A stretch of DNA of 12,817 nt from REEB95 sp050729835 (GTDB lineage: Bacteria > Pseudomonadota > Alphaproteobacteria > ATCC43930 > CGMCC-115725): the NCBI GenBank assembly GCA_050729835.1, contig JBOHLS010000046.1, positions 1 to 12,817 of the forward strand. Direction: 5' to 3'. This document shows, piece by piece, positions 1-7,048 of the stretch. Made by a program: the position numbers and the translations under genes. The notes below the pieces were generated by a model. The model was not told the DNA's origin. It did not search any database and worked only from the letters and a program-made list of their open reading frames with translations. Each line of letters opens with the position of its first letter. The first letter of the stretch is position 1.

Positions 1-548
1 CCTTCGACATAGATCGGCGCCGAGACGACGTGCGGTCCCGTGCTGGAATGCTGGACCTTGGCATAGATCGCCACCGCATCGGCCAGCACCTCAGCCTTGG
101 GGATGCCGAAGCGCTTGAAGAAGCCGATGGGATCGCCTTGGTCCTCGAGCAGGCCCTCGTGCGAGACGGTGTCGATGGTGACGGTGGCGCCCGGCGCGAC
201 CCGCAAGACGGGCTCGGCGGCGCTCCACAGATAGCCCCAATGCACGGTCTCGGGTCCCGATTTGACGTGGAACACGCCGTCGCGGGTCTGGCGCACCAAT
301 CCGGCCTTGCGCGCGCGCTTCTCGAGCACGTCGCCGGCGCTGCCGATAGCCGTGGTCGGCTTGGTCCGGGTTGCGGGCGCCTCGTCCGCCGCCAGGAAAT
401 CGCGCACCGTGCGCGACTTCAGCCCCTTGGCGAGGAACGCGCGCTCCTCCGGCCCGATCAGCGCTAGGCGCGACAGCTCTTCGATGAAGGCGTCGAACGG
501 CTTCGGCCGCGACCGCGCGGCCCCGCGCTTGCGAGATGACGATGCCAT
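1..548 (-). CDS. Formamidase/acetamidase-family amidohydrolase, 3' end outside the window
   Basis: Enzymes of this family hydrolyse short amides such as formamide or acetamide to ammonia plus the carboxylate, in the cytoplasm. Only the first 182 residues are visible; the C-terminal part lies beyond position 1. The family core begins near residue 92 with FHVKSGPETVHWGYL, followed by a TVTIDTVSHEG segment (122-131) and GPHVVSAPIYVE (171-182), matching the TVHWG and GPH...GP motifs I know from FmdA/AmdA proteins. The ATG at 548 has AGGAG about 8 nt upstream. About 90 residues precede the core, basic at the extreme N-terminus (ASSSRKRGAARSRPKP) and then helical-looking. Most family members I recall start close to the core, so this is an extension. 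The gene lies 62 nt downstream of an OxlT-like transporter on the same strand, probably in one transcript. Formamide versus another amide as substrate cannot be decided here. Confidence 0.82.
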   Translation of the reverse strand, partial: MASSSRKRGAARSRPKPFDAFIEELSRLALIGPEERAFLAKGLKSRTVRDFLAADEAPATRTKPTTAIGSAGDVLEKRARKAGLVRQTRDGVFHVKSGPETVHWGYLWSAAEPVLRVAPGATVTIDTVSHEGLLEDQGDPIGFFKRFGIPKAEVLADAVAIYAKVQHSSTGPHVVSAPIYVE

Positions 549-610
549 CGGCGACTCCTGCGCAGGCGGCGGAACGGGTCGATGCTTCCGCCTACGCCTT
601 TAGCGGCAAG

Positions 611-1879
611 TCAGGCCGATTGCAAATGCCGTTGGCGCATTCGCCGCAGCACGGTGACCGCGAGAATCGCCGTCAACGCGTCGAGGCAGATGACGATGAT
701 GAACACCACCGTCCAGCCGCCGGTCATCTGCTTGAGAAACGCGGCCGCCGGTCCGCCGAGGATCGAGCCGACGCCCTGCGCGATGTAGAGGAAGCCGTAA
801 TTGGTGGCGGCGAATTTCGGCCCGAAGGTGTCGGTCAGCGTCGACGGGAAAAGCGAGAAGATCTCGCCCCAGCCGAAGAACACCAAGCCGGTCAGCACGA
901 CGAACATCGCCGGATTGTCGAGGAAGGCGAACAGCACGAGGATGGCGAGCGCCTCGAGCGCGAAGGCCAGCGCCATGGTGTATTCGCGTCCGATGTGGTC
1001 AGAGATCCAGCCGAAGAACGGCCGCGTCAGCCCGTTGGTGAGGCGCGATAGGGTGAGCGACAGCGGCAGCGCCGCCATGCCCAGCACCAGGACGTCCGCC
1101 ACTTTATACTGGTGGGCAAACGGGCCGACGTTCGACACCACCATCAGGCCGCTGGTCGCCATCATCGCCATCATCACGAACAGTAGATAGAAGATTGGGT
1201 TCTTGAGCATCTCGCGCGGCGTATAGCTCCGCTTCGATTGCAGCTCGCGGCGGGTGGTTTCGGGATCGAAGCCCACCGGCCGATAGCCTTCGGGCGGAAT
1301 GCGCAGGCCCTGGGCGGCGAGGATGCCGATCACGCCCTGGATCACGCCCCAGACCAGCAACGTGTGCTGATAGCCCGAGGCCTGGATCATGTGGGCGATC
1401 GGGAAGCTGGTGAAGATCGCGCCGAAGCCGTAGCCGGCGGCGGCGATGCCCGCCGCCAACCCGCGCCGGTCGGGGAACCAGCGCACCATCAGGCCGATGA
1501 TGCCGACATAGATGATGCCGGTGCCGAAGCCGCCGATGATGCCGTAGGTGAGATAAAGCGCCCAGATATTGGTGACGAAGGCCGAGAGCACCCAGCTGCC
1601 GCCCGCCATCAGCGCGCCGACCGCGATCAGCAGCCGCGGGCCGAAGCGGTCGACCAGATACGCCTGAAACGGCGAGAAGAAGGTCTGGAGGATGATGAGC
1701 AGCGAGAACGTCCACTGCAACTCGGCGAGGGTCGTGCCCATCGCCTTGTTGAGCGGGCCGGTGAACAGCGTCCAGACGTATTGCGGGCTCGAGATTGACA
1801 TCATCACGATCAGCCCGAGCATGAGCTGACCCCAGCGATAGCCGGCCGAATGCGATTGAGCGGATGAAACAGTTGCCAT
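611..1879 (-). CDS. MFS transporter of the oxalate/formate antiporter (OxlT-like, OFA) family
   Basis: This is a predicted 12-helix inner-membrane carrier of 422 residues, for a small organic anion. Diagnostic segments are SPQYVWTLFTGPL in helix 1, the loop 2-3 signature DRFGPR (77-82), RWFPDRRGLAAG (133-144), NGLTRPFFGWISDHIGR (282-298) and FPSTLTD before NYGFLYIAQ. These align well with OxlT of Oxalobacter as I remember it. The arginine matching OxlT Arg272 is present (Arg286), but the position of the essential Lys355 holds glutamine (Gln368), so oxalate dianion transport in the OxlT manner is doubtful. I chose the ATG at 1879, with GGTGGGGGG just upstream, over an in-frame start at 1939, because the extra 20 residues (glycine-rich, starting LGGAIAAKLG) look like translated upstream DNA. 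It sits ahead of the amidase gene and could export formate or import its substrate; both are inferences. Confidence 0.85.
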   Translation of the reverse strand: MATVSSAQSHSAGYRWGQLMLGLIVMMSISSPQYVWTLFTGPLNKAMGTTLAELQWTFSLLIILQTFFSPFQAYLVDRFGPRLLIAVGALMAGGSWVLSAFVTNIWALYLTYGIIGGFGTGIIYVGIIGLMVRWFPDRRGLAAGIAAAGYGFGAIFTSFPIAHMIQASGYQHTLLVWGVIQGVIGILAAQGLRIPPEGYRPVGFDPETTRRELQSKRSYTPREMLKNPIFYLLFVMMAMMATSGLMVVSNVGPFAHQYKVADVLVLGMAALPLSLTLSRLTNGLTRPFFGWISDHIGREYTMALAFALEALAILVLFAFLDNPAMFVVLTGLVFFGWGEIFSLFPSTLTDTFGPKFAATNYGFLYIAQGVGSILGGPAAAFLKQMTGGWTVVFIIVICLDALTAILAVTVLRRMRQRHLQSA

Positions 1880-1960
1880 GGTCCCCCCACCGGATGGGCT
1901 GCCGTGGCCCAGCTTAGCAGCGATGGCCCCGCCCAACAACGCGCCGCCGAATCCGCAAAC

Positions 1961-1991
1961 GAAAACCCCCGCCGGCGGCGCCGGCGGGGGT
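1961..1991 (-). terminator. Intrinsic terminator after glnA
   Basis: On the minus strand a perfect 12-bp GC-rich stem (ACCCCCGCCGGC pairing with GCCGGCGGGGGT) closes a 3-nt loop and runs straight into TTTTCGTTTG. It begins 23 nt after the glnA stop codon. It is oriented to end glnB-glnA transcription and so insulates the downstream transporter and amidase genes, which would need their own promoter. Confidence 0.92.
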
Positions 1992-2014
1992 CTCGGATCA
2001 CGACCGCGTGAGGC

Positions 2015-3424
2015 TCACACGCTGTAATACATCTCGAACTCGATCGGATGCGGCGTGTGCTCGAACTTGTGCACTTCCTCCATCTTGAGATCGATGAAGG
2101 ACTCGATGAAATCCTTGGTGAACACGTCGCCCTTGAGCAGGAAGGCGTGGTCGGCCTTGAGGCTTTCGAGCGCCTCGCGCAACGAACCGCACACGGTCGG
2201 CACGCCCTTCAATTCCTCGGGTGGCAGATCGTAGAGGTTCTTGTCGATCGGCTGGCCTGGATTGATCTTGTTCTGCACGCCGTCGAGGCCCGCCATCAGC
2301 ATTGCCGCGAATCCCAAATAGGGGTTGGCGGCCGGATCCGGGAAGCGGACCTCGACGCGCTTGGCCTTGGGGCTCGAGACGATCGGGATGCGGCACGACG
2401 CCGAGCGGTTGCGCGCCGAGTAGGCCAGCAGCACCGGCGCCTCGAATCCCGGAATGAGGCGCTTGTAGCTGTTGGTGGTCGGGTTGGTGAAGGCGTTGAT
2501 CGCCTTGGCGTGTTTGATGATGCCGCCGATGTAGTGGAGCGCGAGGTCCGACAAGTCGGCATAGCCCGAGCCGGCGAACAGCGGCTTGTCGCCTTTCCAC
2601 ACCGACTGATGGGTGTGCATGCCCGAGCCGTTGTCGCCCTTGATCGGCTTGGGCATGAAGGTCGCGGTTTTGCCGTACTGATTCGCGACCATCATGATGA
2701 CGTACTTGTAGATCTGCATCTGGTCGGCGGTGTTGACCAGCGTCGAGAACTCGAAGCCCAACTCGTGCTGTGCCGGCGCCACCTCGTGGTGGTGCTTTTC
2801 GACCTTGAGGCCCATGTCCGACATGGTCGACAGCATCTCGGAGCGCAGATCGTAGGTGCTGTCGACCGGTGCCACCGGGAAATAGCCGCCCTTGATCGGT
2901 GGGCGATGGCCGGTGTTGCCGTCCGGCAGCTTGCGGTCGCTGTAATAGGGGCCCTCCTCGCTGTCGACGGTGTAGAACTGGGTCTCCATCGCCGACTTGT
3001 AGCGCACGTCGTCGAACACGAAGAACTCGGCCTCGGGGCCGAAGAACGCCTTGTCGCCGATGCCGGTCGAGGCGAGATACTTCTCCGCCTTTTTGGCGAT
3101 CGAGCGCGGGCAACGCACATAGGGCTGGCCCGACAGCGGTTCATGCGTGTCGCAGAAGATCGCGATCGTCGTCTGCGCGCAGAACGGATCGAGCACCGCG
3201 GTGTTGAAATCCGGCATCAGGAGCATGTCGCTCTCGTTGATCGCCTTCCAGCCGGCGATCGACGAGCCGTCGAATGCCACGCCGCCCTTGAGCAGGTCGT
3301 TGTTGACCGACTTGACGTGATAGGTCAGGTGCTGCCACTTGCCGCGTGGATCGGTAAAGCGGAAGTCGACATACTTGGCGTCGTGCTCCTTGATCATCTC
3401 CATGATCTTTTTCGGATCGGACAT
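2015..3424 (-). CDS. glnA: Glutamine synthetase type I (GSI-beta)
   Basis: Cytoplasmic dodecameric enzyme that joins ammonia to glutamate using ATP, the main entry of ammonia into metabolism. Full length at 469 residues, the usual GSI size. Visible motifs are DGSSIAGW (52-59), the metal and ATP site FFGPEAEFF (127-135, Glu131/Glu133), Glu214 and Glu221 in HHEVAPAQHEL, NGSGMHTHQS (265-274, His270), Glu328 in the GFEAP flap, and NRSASCRIP (339-347). Tyr398 in KNLYDLPPEE is the adenylylation site of the beta subtype, so activity is probably switched by GlnE. The C-terminus PIEFEMYYSV is typical. The ATG at 3424 has AAGGGGAG upstream at a slightly long spacing. It lies 117 nt downstream of glnB with no terminator seen between them, so it is probably co-transcribed from the sigma-54-type promoter ahead of glnB. 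Nothing is missing. Confidence 0.98.
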   Translation of the reverse strand: MSDPKKIMEMIKEHDAKYVDFRFTDPRGKWQHLTYHVKSVNNDLLKGGVAFDGSSIAGWKAINESDMLLMPDFNTAVLDPFCAQTTIAIFCDTHEPLSGQPYVRCPRSIAKKAEKYLASTGIGDKAFFGPEAEFFVFDDVRYKSAMETQFYTVDSEEGPYYSDRKLPDGNTGHRPPIKGGYFPVAPVDSTYDLRSEMLSTMSDMGLKVEKHHHEVAPAQHELGFEFSTLVNTADQMQIYKYVIMMVANQYGKTATFMPKPIKGDNGSGMHTHQSVWKGDKPLFAGSGYADLSDLALHYIGGIIKHAKAINAFTNPTTNSYKRLIPGFEAPVLLAYSARNRSASCRIPIVSSPKAKRVEVRFPDPAANPYLGFAAMLMAGLDGVQNKINPGQPIDKNLYDLPPEELKGVPTVCGSLREALESLKADHAFLLKGDVFTKDFIESFIDLKMEEVHKFEHTPHPIEFEMYYSV

Positions 3425-3541
3425 CGGACTCAGTCTCCCCTTCGTGGTGGTTTGTTCGGATGGTCGGTGACGGCGAACCGGACGGCGAGAGGCCTCAACC
3501 TATCGGGACGCGGGCCGCGACACGAATGAATTTGCAGCGGA

Positions 3542-3880
3542 TCAGATCGCGTCTTTGCCCTTTTCTCCGGTGCGGATGCGGATCGCCTCTTCGATGGGGG
3601 TGACGAAGATCTTGCCGTCGCCGATACGACCGGTATGGGCGGCGTGCTGGATCGCTTCGATCGCGCGCGGCACCAGCGGATCGTCCATCACCACCTCAAT
3701 CTTCACCTTGGGCAGGAAGTCGACGACGTATTCGGCGCCGCGATAGAGCTCGGTATGACCCTTCTGCCGGCCGAAGCCCTTAGCCTCGGTCACGGTGATG
3801 CCTTGGATGCCGACCTCGTGCAGCGCCTCTTTCACCTCGTCGAGCTTGAAGGGCTTGATGATCGCTTCGACCTTCTTCAC
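3542..3880 (-). CDS. glnB: Nitrogen regulatory protein PII
   Basis: Small trimeric signal protein that binds ATP/ADP and 2-oxoglutarate and reports nitrogen status to GlnE, NtrB and other targets. It is 112 residues, exactly the family length. The T-loop carries Tyr51 (RGAEYVVDFLPK), the uridylylation site of GlnD. Other conserved parts are Gln39 in GFGRQKGH, the B-loop TGRIGDGKIFV (83-93, Lys90), and Arg101/Arg103 in the C-loop. The start is GTG at 3880, because GAGGGGG sits 8-9 nt upstream and the protein then begins at the universal KKVEAIIKPFKLDEVKEAL. An in-frame ATG at 3940 would add 20 basic residues unknown in the family. Position next to glnA argues for glnB rather than glnK. A sigma-54-type promoter lies about 80 nt upstream. 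Confidence 0.97.
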   Translation of the reverse strand: MKKVEAIIKPFKLDEVKEALHEVGIQGITVTEAKGFGRQKGHTELYRGAEYVVDFLPKVKIEVVMDDPLVPRAIEAIQHAAHTGRIGDGKIFVTPIEEAIRIRTGEKGKDAI

Positions 3881-3956
3881 GGGAAAACCCCCTCTATGTT
3901 GCCGCCTGCGCCAACCCGGCGTCCGCGCGGGCGCCGTCATTCCTTGCCGCCTCTAA

Positions 3957-3972
3957 AGCATGAGGTGTGCCA
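3957..3972 (-). promoter_or_regulatory. glnB: Sigma-54 (RpoN) -24/-12 promoter for glnB-glnA
   Basis: The minus strand reads TGGCACACCTCATGCT. The invariant -24 GG and -12 GC are exactly 10 nt apart, and the -24 box TGGCACA is close to the consensus TGGCACG; the -12 box is ATGCT instead of TTGCW. Expected transcription start is near 3946, giving a leader of about 65 nt before the GTG of glnB. NtrC-controlled sigma-54 promoters ahead of glnBA are known in several alphaproteobacteria. Confidence 0.75.
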
Positions 3973-4052
3973 CAGCTTGCGGTGGCCGCTCCATGCCAAA
4001 CGCCATGGCGATCCTATGGATAAGAACAATAAGACCAAAAAATAGGCAAGAG

Positions 4053-4069
4053 TGCACAATTAAACGGCG
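4053..4069 (-). promoter_or_regulatory. Possible NtrC enhancer half-site
   Basis: A 17-bp window compared with the NtrC dyad TGCACY-N5-RGTGCA matches well on one arm (TGTGCA on the minus strand) and only 3 of 6 bases on the other. It lies about 100 bp upstream of the sigma-54-type promoter, a usual enhancer distance. It sits inside an AT-rich stretch beyond the aminotransferase stop codon. The match is weak; the call rests partly on the promoter beside it. Confidence 0.28.
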
Positions 4070-4074
4070 CCAAA

Positions 4075-5280
4075 TTAAATGGCCGAGGCTCGCCGGTTGC
4101 CCTGCTGCGCCAGCCACTCGCCGAGCCGCGTCATCGCTTCCTCGATCGCCTCTCGGCTGGCGGCATAGGAGAAGCGCATGAAGCCTTCGCCGAAGGCGCC
4201 GAAGCTGGTGCCGGCGACGGTCGCGATGCCGGCCTCGTCGAGCAGGCGGCGCTCGATCTCGCGCGCGCCGAGGCCGGTGCCGGCGATGTTGGGAAAAGCA
4301 TAGAACGCGCCGCCCGGTGTGGCGCAGCGCAGCCCCGGCAAGCGGTTGAGCGCGGCGACGATCACCTGGCGGCGCTCGGCGAAGGCGCAGACCATCGCCT
4401 CGACCTCGCGGCGCGGTCCCTCGAGCGCGGCGAGGCCGGCGAATTGCGCCGCCGCGTTGACGCAGGAATGGCAGTTGACAGCGAGCCGTTCGGCAGCGGG
4501 GAACAGCGCCTCCGGCCACACGCCATAACCCAGGCGCCAGCCGGTCATCGCATAGGTTTTGCTCCAGCCGTCGAGCAGGATGACGCGGTCGGCGATCGAC
4601 GGATAGGTCAGCAGGCTGACGTGGCGGGCGCCGTCGTAGAGAATCTCGCTGTAGATTTCGTCGCTCAGGATCGCGACGCGCGGAAACCGCTCGAGCCCGG
4701 CGACCAGCTTGTCGAGCTCGGCCTTGGGCACGACGCCGCCGGTCGGATTGGCCGGGCTGTTGACGATGATGAGACGCGAGCGCTCGGTCAGCTTGCCGAG
4801 GACTTCGTCGGCGCTGAAGGAAAAGCCCTTCGCCTCGTGCAGGTCGATCGGCACCGGCGTCGCGCCGGAAAAGCGGATGACGCTTTCGTAGATCGGGAAG
4901 CCGGGATTGGGATGGAGAATCTCGGCACCGGCTTCGCCGAACATCATGATGGCGAAGAACATCGTCACCTTGCCGCCGGGCACCACCAGCACGCGGTCGG
5001 GCGACACTGTCACGCCGTGGCGACGGTGGAGATCGGCCGCCACCGCCGCGCGCAGCTTGGGGATACCGTTCGCCGGCGTATAGCCATGGTGGCCATCGGC
5101 GAGCGCCTGGCGGCCGGCTTCGACGATGTGCGGCGGCGTCGGAAAATCCGGCTGGCCGATGCCGAGATTGATGATACGGCGCCCTTGCGCCTCGAGTGCC
5201 TTGGCACGCGCCAACACCTCGAAGGCACTCTCGGTGCCCAGTCGCGCCATGCGCCGGGCCATGACGAGGGATGCGGTCAT
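4075..5280 (-). CDS. PLP-dependent class I/II aminotransferase (aspartate aminotransferase-like)
   Basis: Cytoplasmic fold-type I aminotransferase of 401 residues that moves an amino group between an amino acid and a 2-oxo acid. Visible motifs are LGIGQPDFPTP (39-49), GYTPANGIPKLR (66-77), the phosphate-site GGK (102-104), NSPANPTGG (174-182), DEIY (207-210; Asp207 pairs with the pyridine nitrogen, Tyr210 with the ring oxygen), SKTYAMTGWRLGY (240-252) with PLP-binding Lys241, and Arg369 in FMRFSY, which binds the substrate carboxylate. Substrate cannot be fixed from sequence; aspartate, alanine or aromatic acids are all possible. Starts at 5280, 5262 and 5250 are in frame and none has a Shine-Dalgarno sequence. 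A TAATAT box ends 7 nt before 5280, so the first ATG may begin a leaderless mRNA. It lies between tRNA-His and the glnB promoter on the same strand. Confidence 0.92.
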   Translation of the reverse strand: MTASLVMARRMARLGTESAFEVLARAKALEAQGRRIINLGIGQPDFPTPPHIVEAGRQALADGHHGYTPANGIPKLRAAVAADLHRRHGVTVSPDRVLVVPGGKVTMFFAIMMFGEAGAEILHPNPGFPIYESVIRFSGATPVPIDLHEAKGFSFSADEVLGKLTERSRLIIVNSPANPTGGVVPKAELDKLVAGLERFPRVAILSDEIYSEILYDGARHVSLLTYPSIADRVILLDGWSKTYAMTGWRLGYGVWPEALFPAAERLAVNCHSCVNAAAQFAGLAALEGPRREVEAMVCAFAERRQVIVAALNRLPGLRCATPGGAFYAFPNIAGTGLGAREIERRLLDEAGIATVAGTSFGAFGEGFMRFSYAASREAIEEAMTRLGEWLAQQGNRRASAI

Positions 5281-5286
5281 GCGGTT

Positions 5287-5292
5287 ATATTA
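5287..5292 (-). promoter_or_regulatory. Candidate -10 box, possibly leaderless start of the aminotransferase
   Basis: The minus strand reads GCTAATATAACCGCATG. TAATAT would place transcription start on or next to the A of the ATG at 5280. No convincing -35 hexamer is found 16-18 nt upstream, so the call rests on the -10 box and on the absence of a ribosome binding site. Read-through from the tRNA-His promoter is the alternative. Confidence 0.35.
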
Positions 5293-5391
5293 GCGCCACA
5301 CGGCGCGCCCCGACCATGCGCAGGCGATGCGCCAGACCCGCACAGAAAGCCGACGCTGGCGGGCGCCGGGCCGGCTGGAGATGCGGGGAAA

Positions 5392-5469
5392 TGGGGCGAG
5401 TGACCGGGCTCGAACCGGCGACATCCAGAATCACAATCTGGCGCTCTAACCAACTGAGCTACACTCGCC
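5392..5469 (-). tRNA. tRNA-His (anticodon GTG)
   Basis: Folds as a full cloverleaf on the minus strand. The acceptor stem is GCGAGTG/CACTCGC, followed by T8-A9, a D arm starting GCTCAGTTGG, the anticodon stem CCAGA/TCTGG with loop TTGTGAT, and a T arm with GGTTCGAGCC. A G precedes the acceptor stem opposite discriminator C73, the G(-1):C73 identity pair of histidine tRNA, and CCA is encoded at 5392-5394. It is the likely only reader of CAC/CAT codons, since bacteria usually use one GTG anticodon. Confidence 0.96.
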
Positions 5470-5481
5470 GCCCAACTGCGG

Positions 5482-5510
5482 TCCTAGCGCGAAGGCCTCC
5501 GGAGCGTCAA
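5482..5510 (-). promoter_or_regulatory. Sigma-70-type promoter of tRNA-His
   Basis: The minus strand has TTGACG (5505-5510), a 17-nt spacer and CTAGGA (5482-5487). Predicted transcription start is about 6 nt before the mature tRNA 5' end. The sequence TTGACTTGACG holds two overlapping -35 copies; only the second has correct spacing. It overlaps the region just upstream of nnr on the other strand. Confidence 0.7.
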
Positions 5511-5530
5511 GTCAAGAGCCGTCGAAAGTC

Positions 5531-7048
5531 ATGAATCCGAACGATCATGCACTGCTGACTCCGGCCGAAATGGCGGCGGCCGATCGTGCCGCGGCGGCCG
5601 CGGGCGTCGCCGGCACCATCCTGATGGAGGCGGCGGGGCGCGCCGTGGCCGAGGCGGTGATGCGGCGCTGGTCGCCGCGCCCGGTCAGCGTGCTGTGCGG
5701 GCCGGGCAACAACGGCGGCGACGGCTTCGCCGCGGCGCGGCGTCTCGTTGCCGCCGGCTGGCCGGTGCGGCTCGGGCTGCTGGGCGCGCGCGACGCGCTG
5801 TGCGGCGAGGCGCGCGAGCATGCGGCGCGCTGGCGTGATGCGGTCGAGCCGCTTACGCCGGCGTTGCTTGATGGCGCCGACATCGTCATCGATGCGATAT
5901 TCGGCGCCGGTCTGTCGCGTCAGGTCGACGGCGCGGCGCGCGCGATGATCGACGCGCTCGTCCAGAGTCGGCCGCCGATCGTCGCCGTCGACGTGCCCAG
6001 CGGTCTCGACGGCGCAACCGGCACGGTGCGCGGCGCCGCCGCTCCGGCGACCATCACCGTCACCTTCTTCCGCAAGAAGCCGGGGCACCTGTTGCTGCCG
6101 GGCCGGTTGCTGTGCGGCGAGCTGCAACTGGCCGAGATCGGCATTCCCGCCGCGGCGCTCGAAGCCATCCGACCGCAAACCTTCGAGAACGATCCGGCGC
6201 TGTGGCTCGACGCCTATCCCTGGCCGGCACACGGCACCCATAAATACAAGCGCGGTCATGCCGTCGTGCTCGGCGGCGCGACCATGACCGGCGCAGCCCG
6301 GCTGGCGGCGCGCGCCGCCCAGCGGGTCGGCGCCGGGCTAACGACCGTCGCCGTGCCGGCGGCGGCGTTTCCGATCTATGCAACCGCGCTCGAAAGCGTC
6401 CTGGTCGCGCGCCTGGCGCGCGCCGGCGACTTCGCCCGCTTCATCGCCGACGGACGCCACAATGCGATTCTGGTCGGGCCGGGCGCCGGGGTGACGCCGG
6501 CGACGCGGCGCGCAGTCTTGGCGGCGCTGGCGACGCGGCGCGCCGTCGTGCTCGACGCCGATGCGCTGACCGTCTTCGCCAAGGAGCGCAAGACGCTGTT
6601 CAAGGCCTTGGCCGGCGCGCGAGCGGTGATGACGCCGCACGAAGGCGAGTTCACGCGGCTGTTTTCGTTGGCCGGCGACAAGCTGGCGCGCGCCCGGGCC
6701 GCCGCCGCGCAAAGCCGCGCCGTGGTCGTGCTCAAGGGCACCGACACGGTGATCGCCGCGCCCGACGGGTGCGCCGCGATCAACGGCAATGCGCCGCCAA
6801 CGCTCGCCACCGGCGGAACCGGCGATGTGCTGGCGGGTCTGGTCGTCGGCCTGCTGGCGCAGGGCCTCGACCCGTTCCGCGCCGCCTGCGCGGCGTGCTG
6901 GCTGCATGGCGACGCGGCGCAGGATTGTGGCGTTGGGCTGGTGCCGGAGGACCTGGTGGCGCGGCTGCCCGCCGCGCTCGCCCGGCTGGCGGCGCGGGGT
7001 GTGCTTGCCAAGAATCGCGGTGCGGAGCTATCGCTTGATCATGAGTGA
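5531..7048 (+). CDS. nnr: Bifunctional NAD(P)H-hydrate epimerase / ADP-dependent NAD(P)H-hydrate dehydratase
   Basis: Metabolite repair enzyme of 505 residues. The N-terminal YjeF domain interconverts the R and S forms of hydrated NAD(P)H; the C-terminal ribokinase-like CARKD domain dehydrates the S form back to NAD(P)H using ADP. The first domain (about 1-225) has GPGNNGGDG (57-65), DAIFGAG (121-127) and VDVPSGLDG (153-161, Asp154). The second (about 235-495) has HKYKRGH (237-243), the GPGAG turn (316-320), LDADAL (341-346), TPHEGEF (368-374), KGTDTVIA (402-409) and TGGTGDVLAG (427-436) with catalytic Asp432. Both halves look intact. The ATG at 5531 has only a weak GAAAG upstream, but the LLTPAEMAAADR opening is family-typical. 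Its last 8 nt overlap the next gene, suggesting coupled translation. Confidence 0.95.
   Translation: MNPNDHALLTPAEMAAADRAAAAAGVAGTILMEAAGRAVAEAVMRRWSPRPVSVLCGPGNNGGDGFAAARRLVAAGWPVRLGLLGARDALCGEAREHAARWRDAVEPLTPALLDGADIVIDAIFGAGLSRQVDGAARAMIDALVQSRPPIVAVDVPSGLDGATGTVRGAAAPATITVTFFRKKPGHLLLPGRLLCGELQLAEIGIPAAALEAIRPQTFENDPALWLDAYPWPAHGTHKYKRGHAVVLGGATMTGAARLAARAAQRVGAGLTTVAVPAAAFPIYATALESVLVARLARAGDFARFIADGRHNAILVGPGAGVTPATRRAVLAALATRRAVVLDADALTVFAKERKTLFKALAGARAVMTPHEGEFTRLFSLAGDKLARARAAAAQSRAVVVLKGTDTVIAAPDGCAAINGNAPPTLATGGTGDVLAGLVVGLLAQGLDPFRAACAACWLHGDAAQDCGVGLVPEDLVARLPAALARLAARGVLAKNRGAELSLDHE

Noticed and set aside
1880..1939. Upstream in-frame start for the MFS transporter
   Set aside because: The 20 extra residues are glycine-rich and unlike the family, and the ATG at 1879 has a G-rich ribosome binding site.
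2048..3529. Long open frame on the plus strand (493 codons) opposite glnA
   Set aside because: It is antisense to an intact glnA, its translation is rich in Arg, His and Val with no known motif, and such frames are expected opposite GC-rich genes.
3881..3940. Upstream ATG start for PII
   Set aside because: It would add a basic tail not found in PII proteins and would place the ribosome binding site of the GTG start inside the gene.
6789..7040. In-frame extension of malonyl-CoA decarboxylase into nnr
   Set aside because: It lies wholly within the nnr coding sequence and translates to Arg/Cys/Trp-rich sequence; the ATG at 7041 gives the normal family length.
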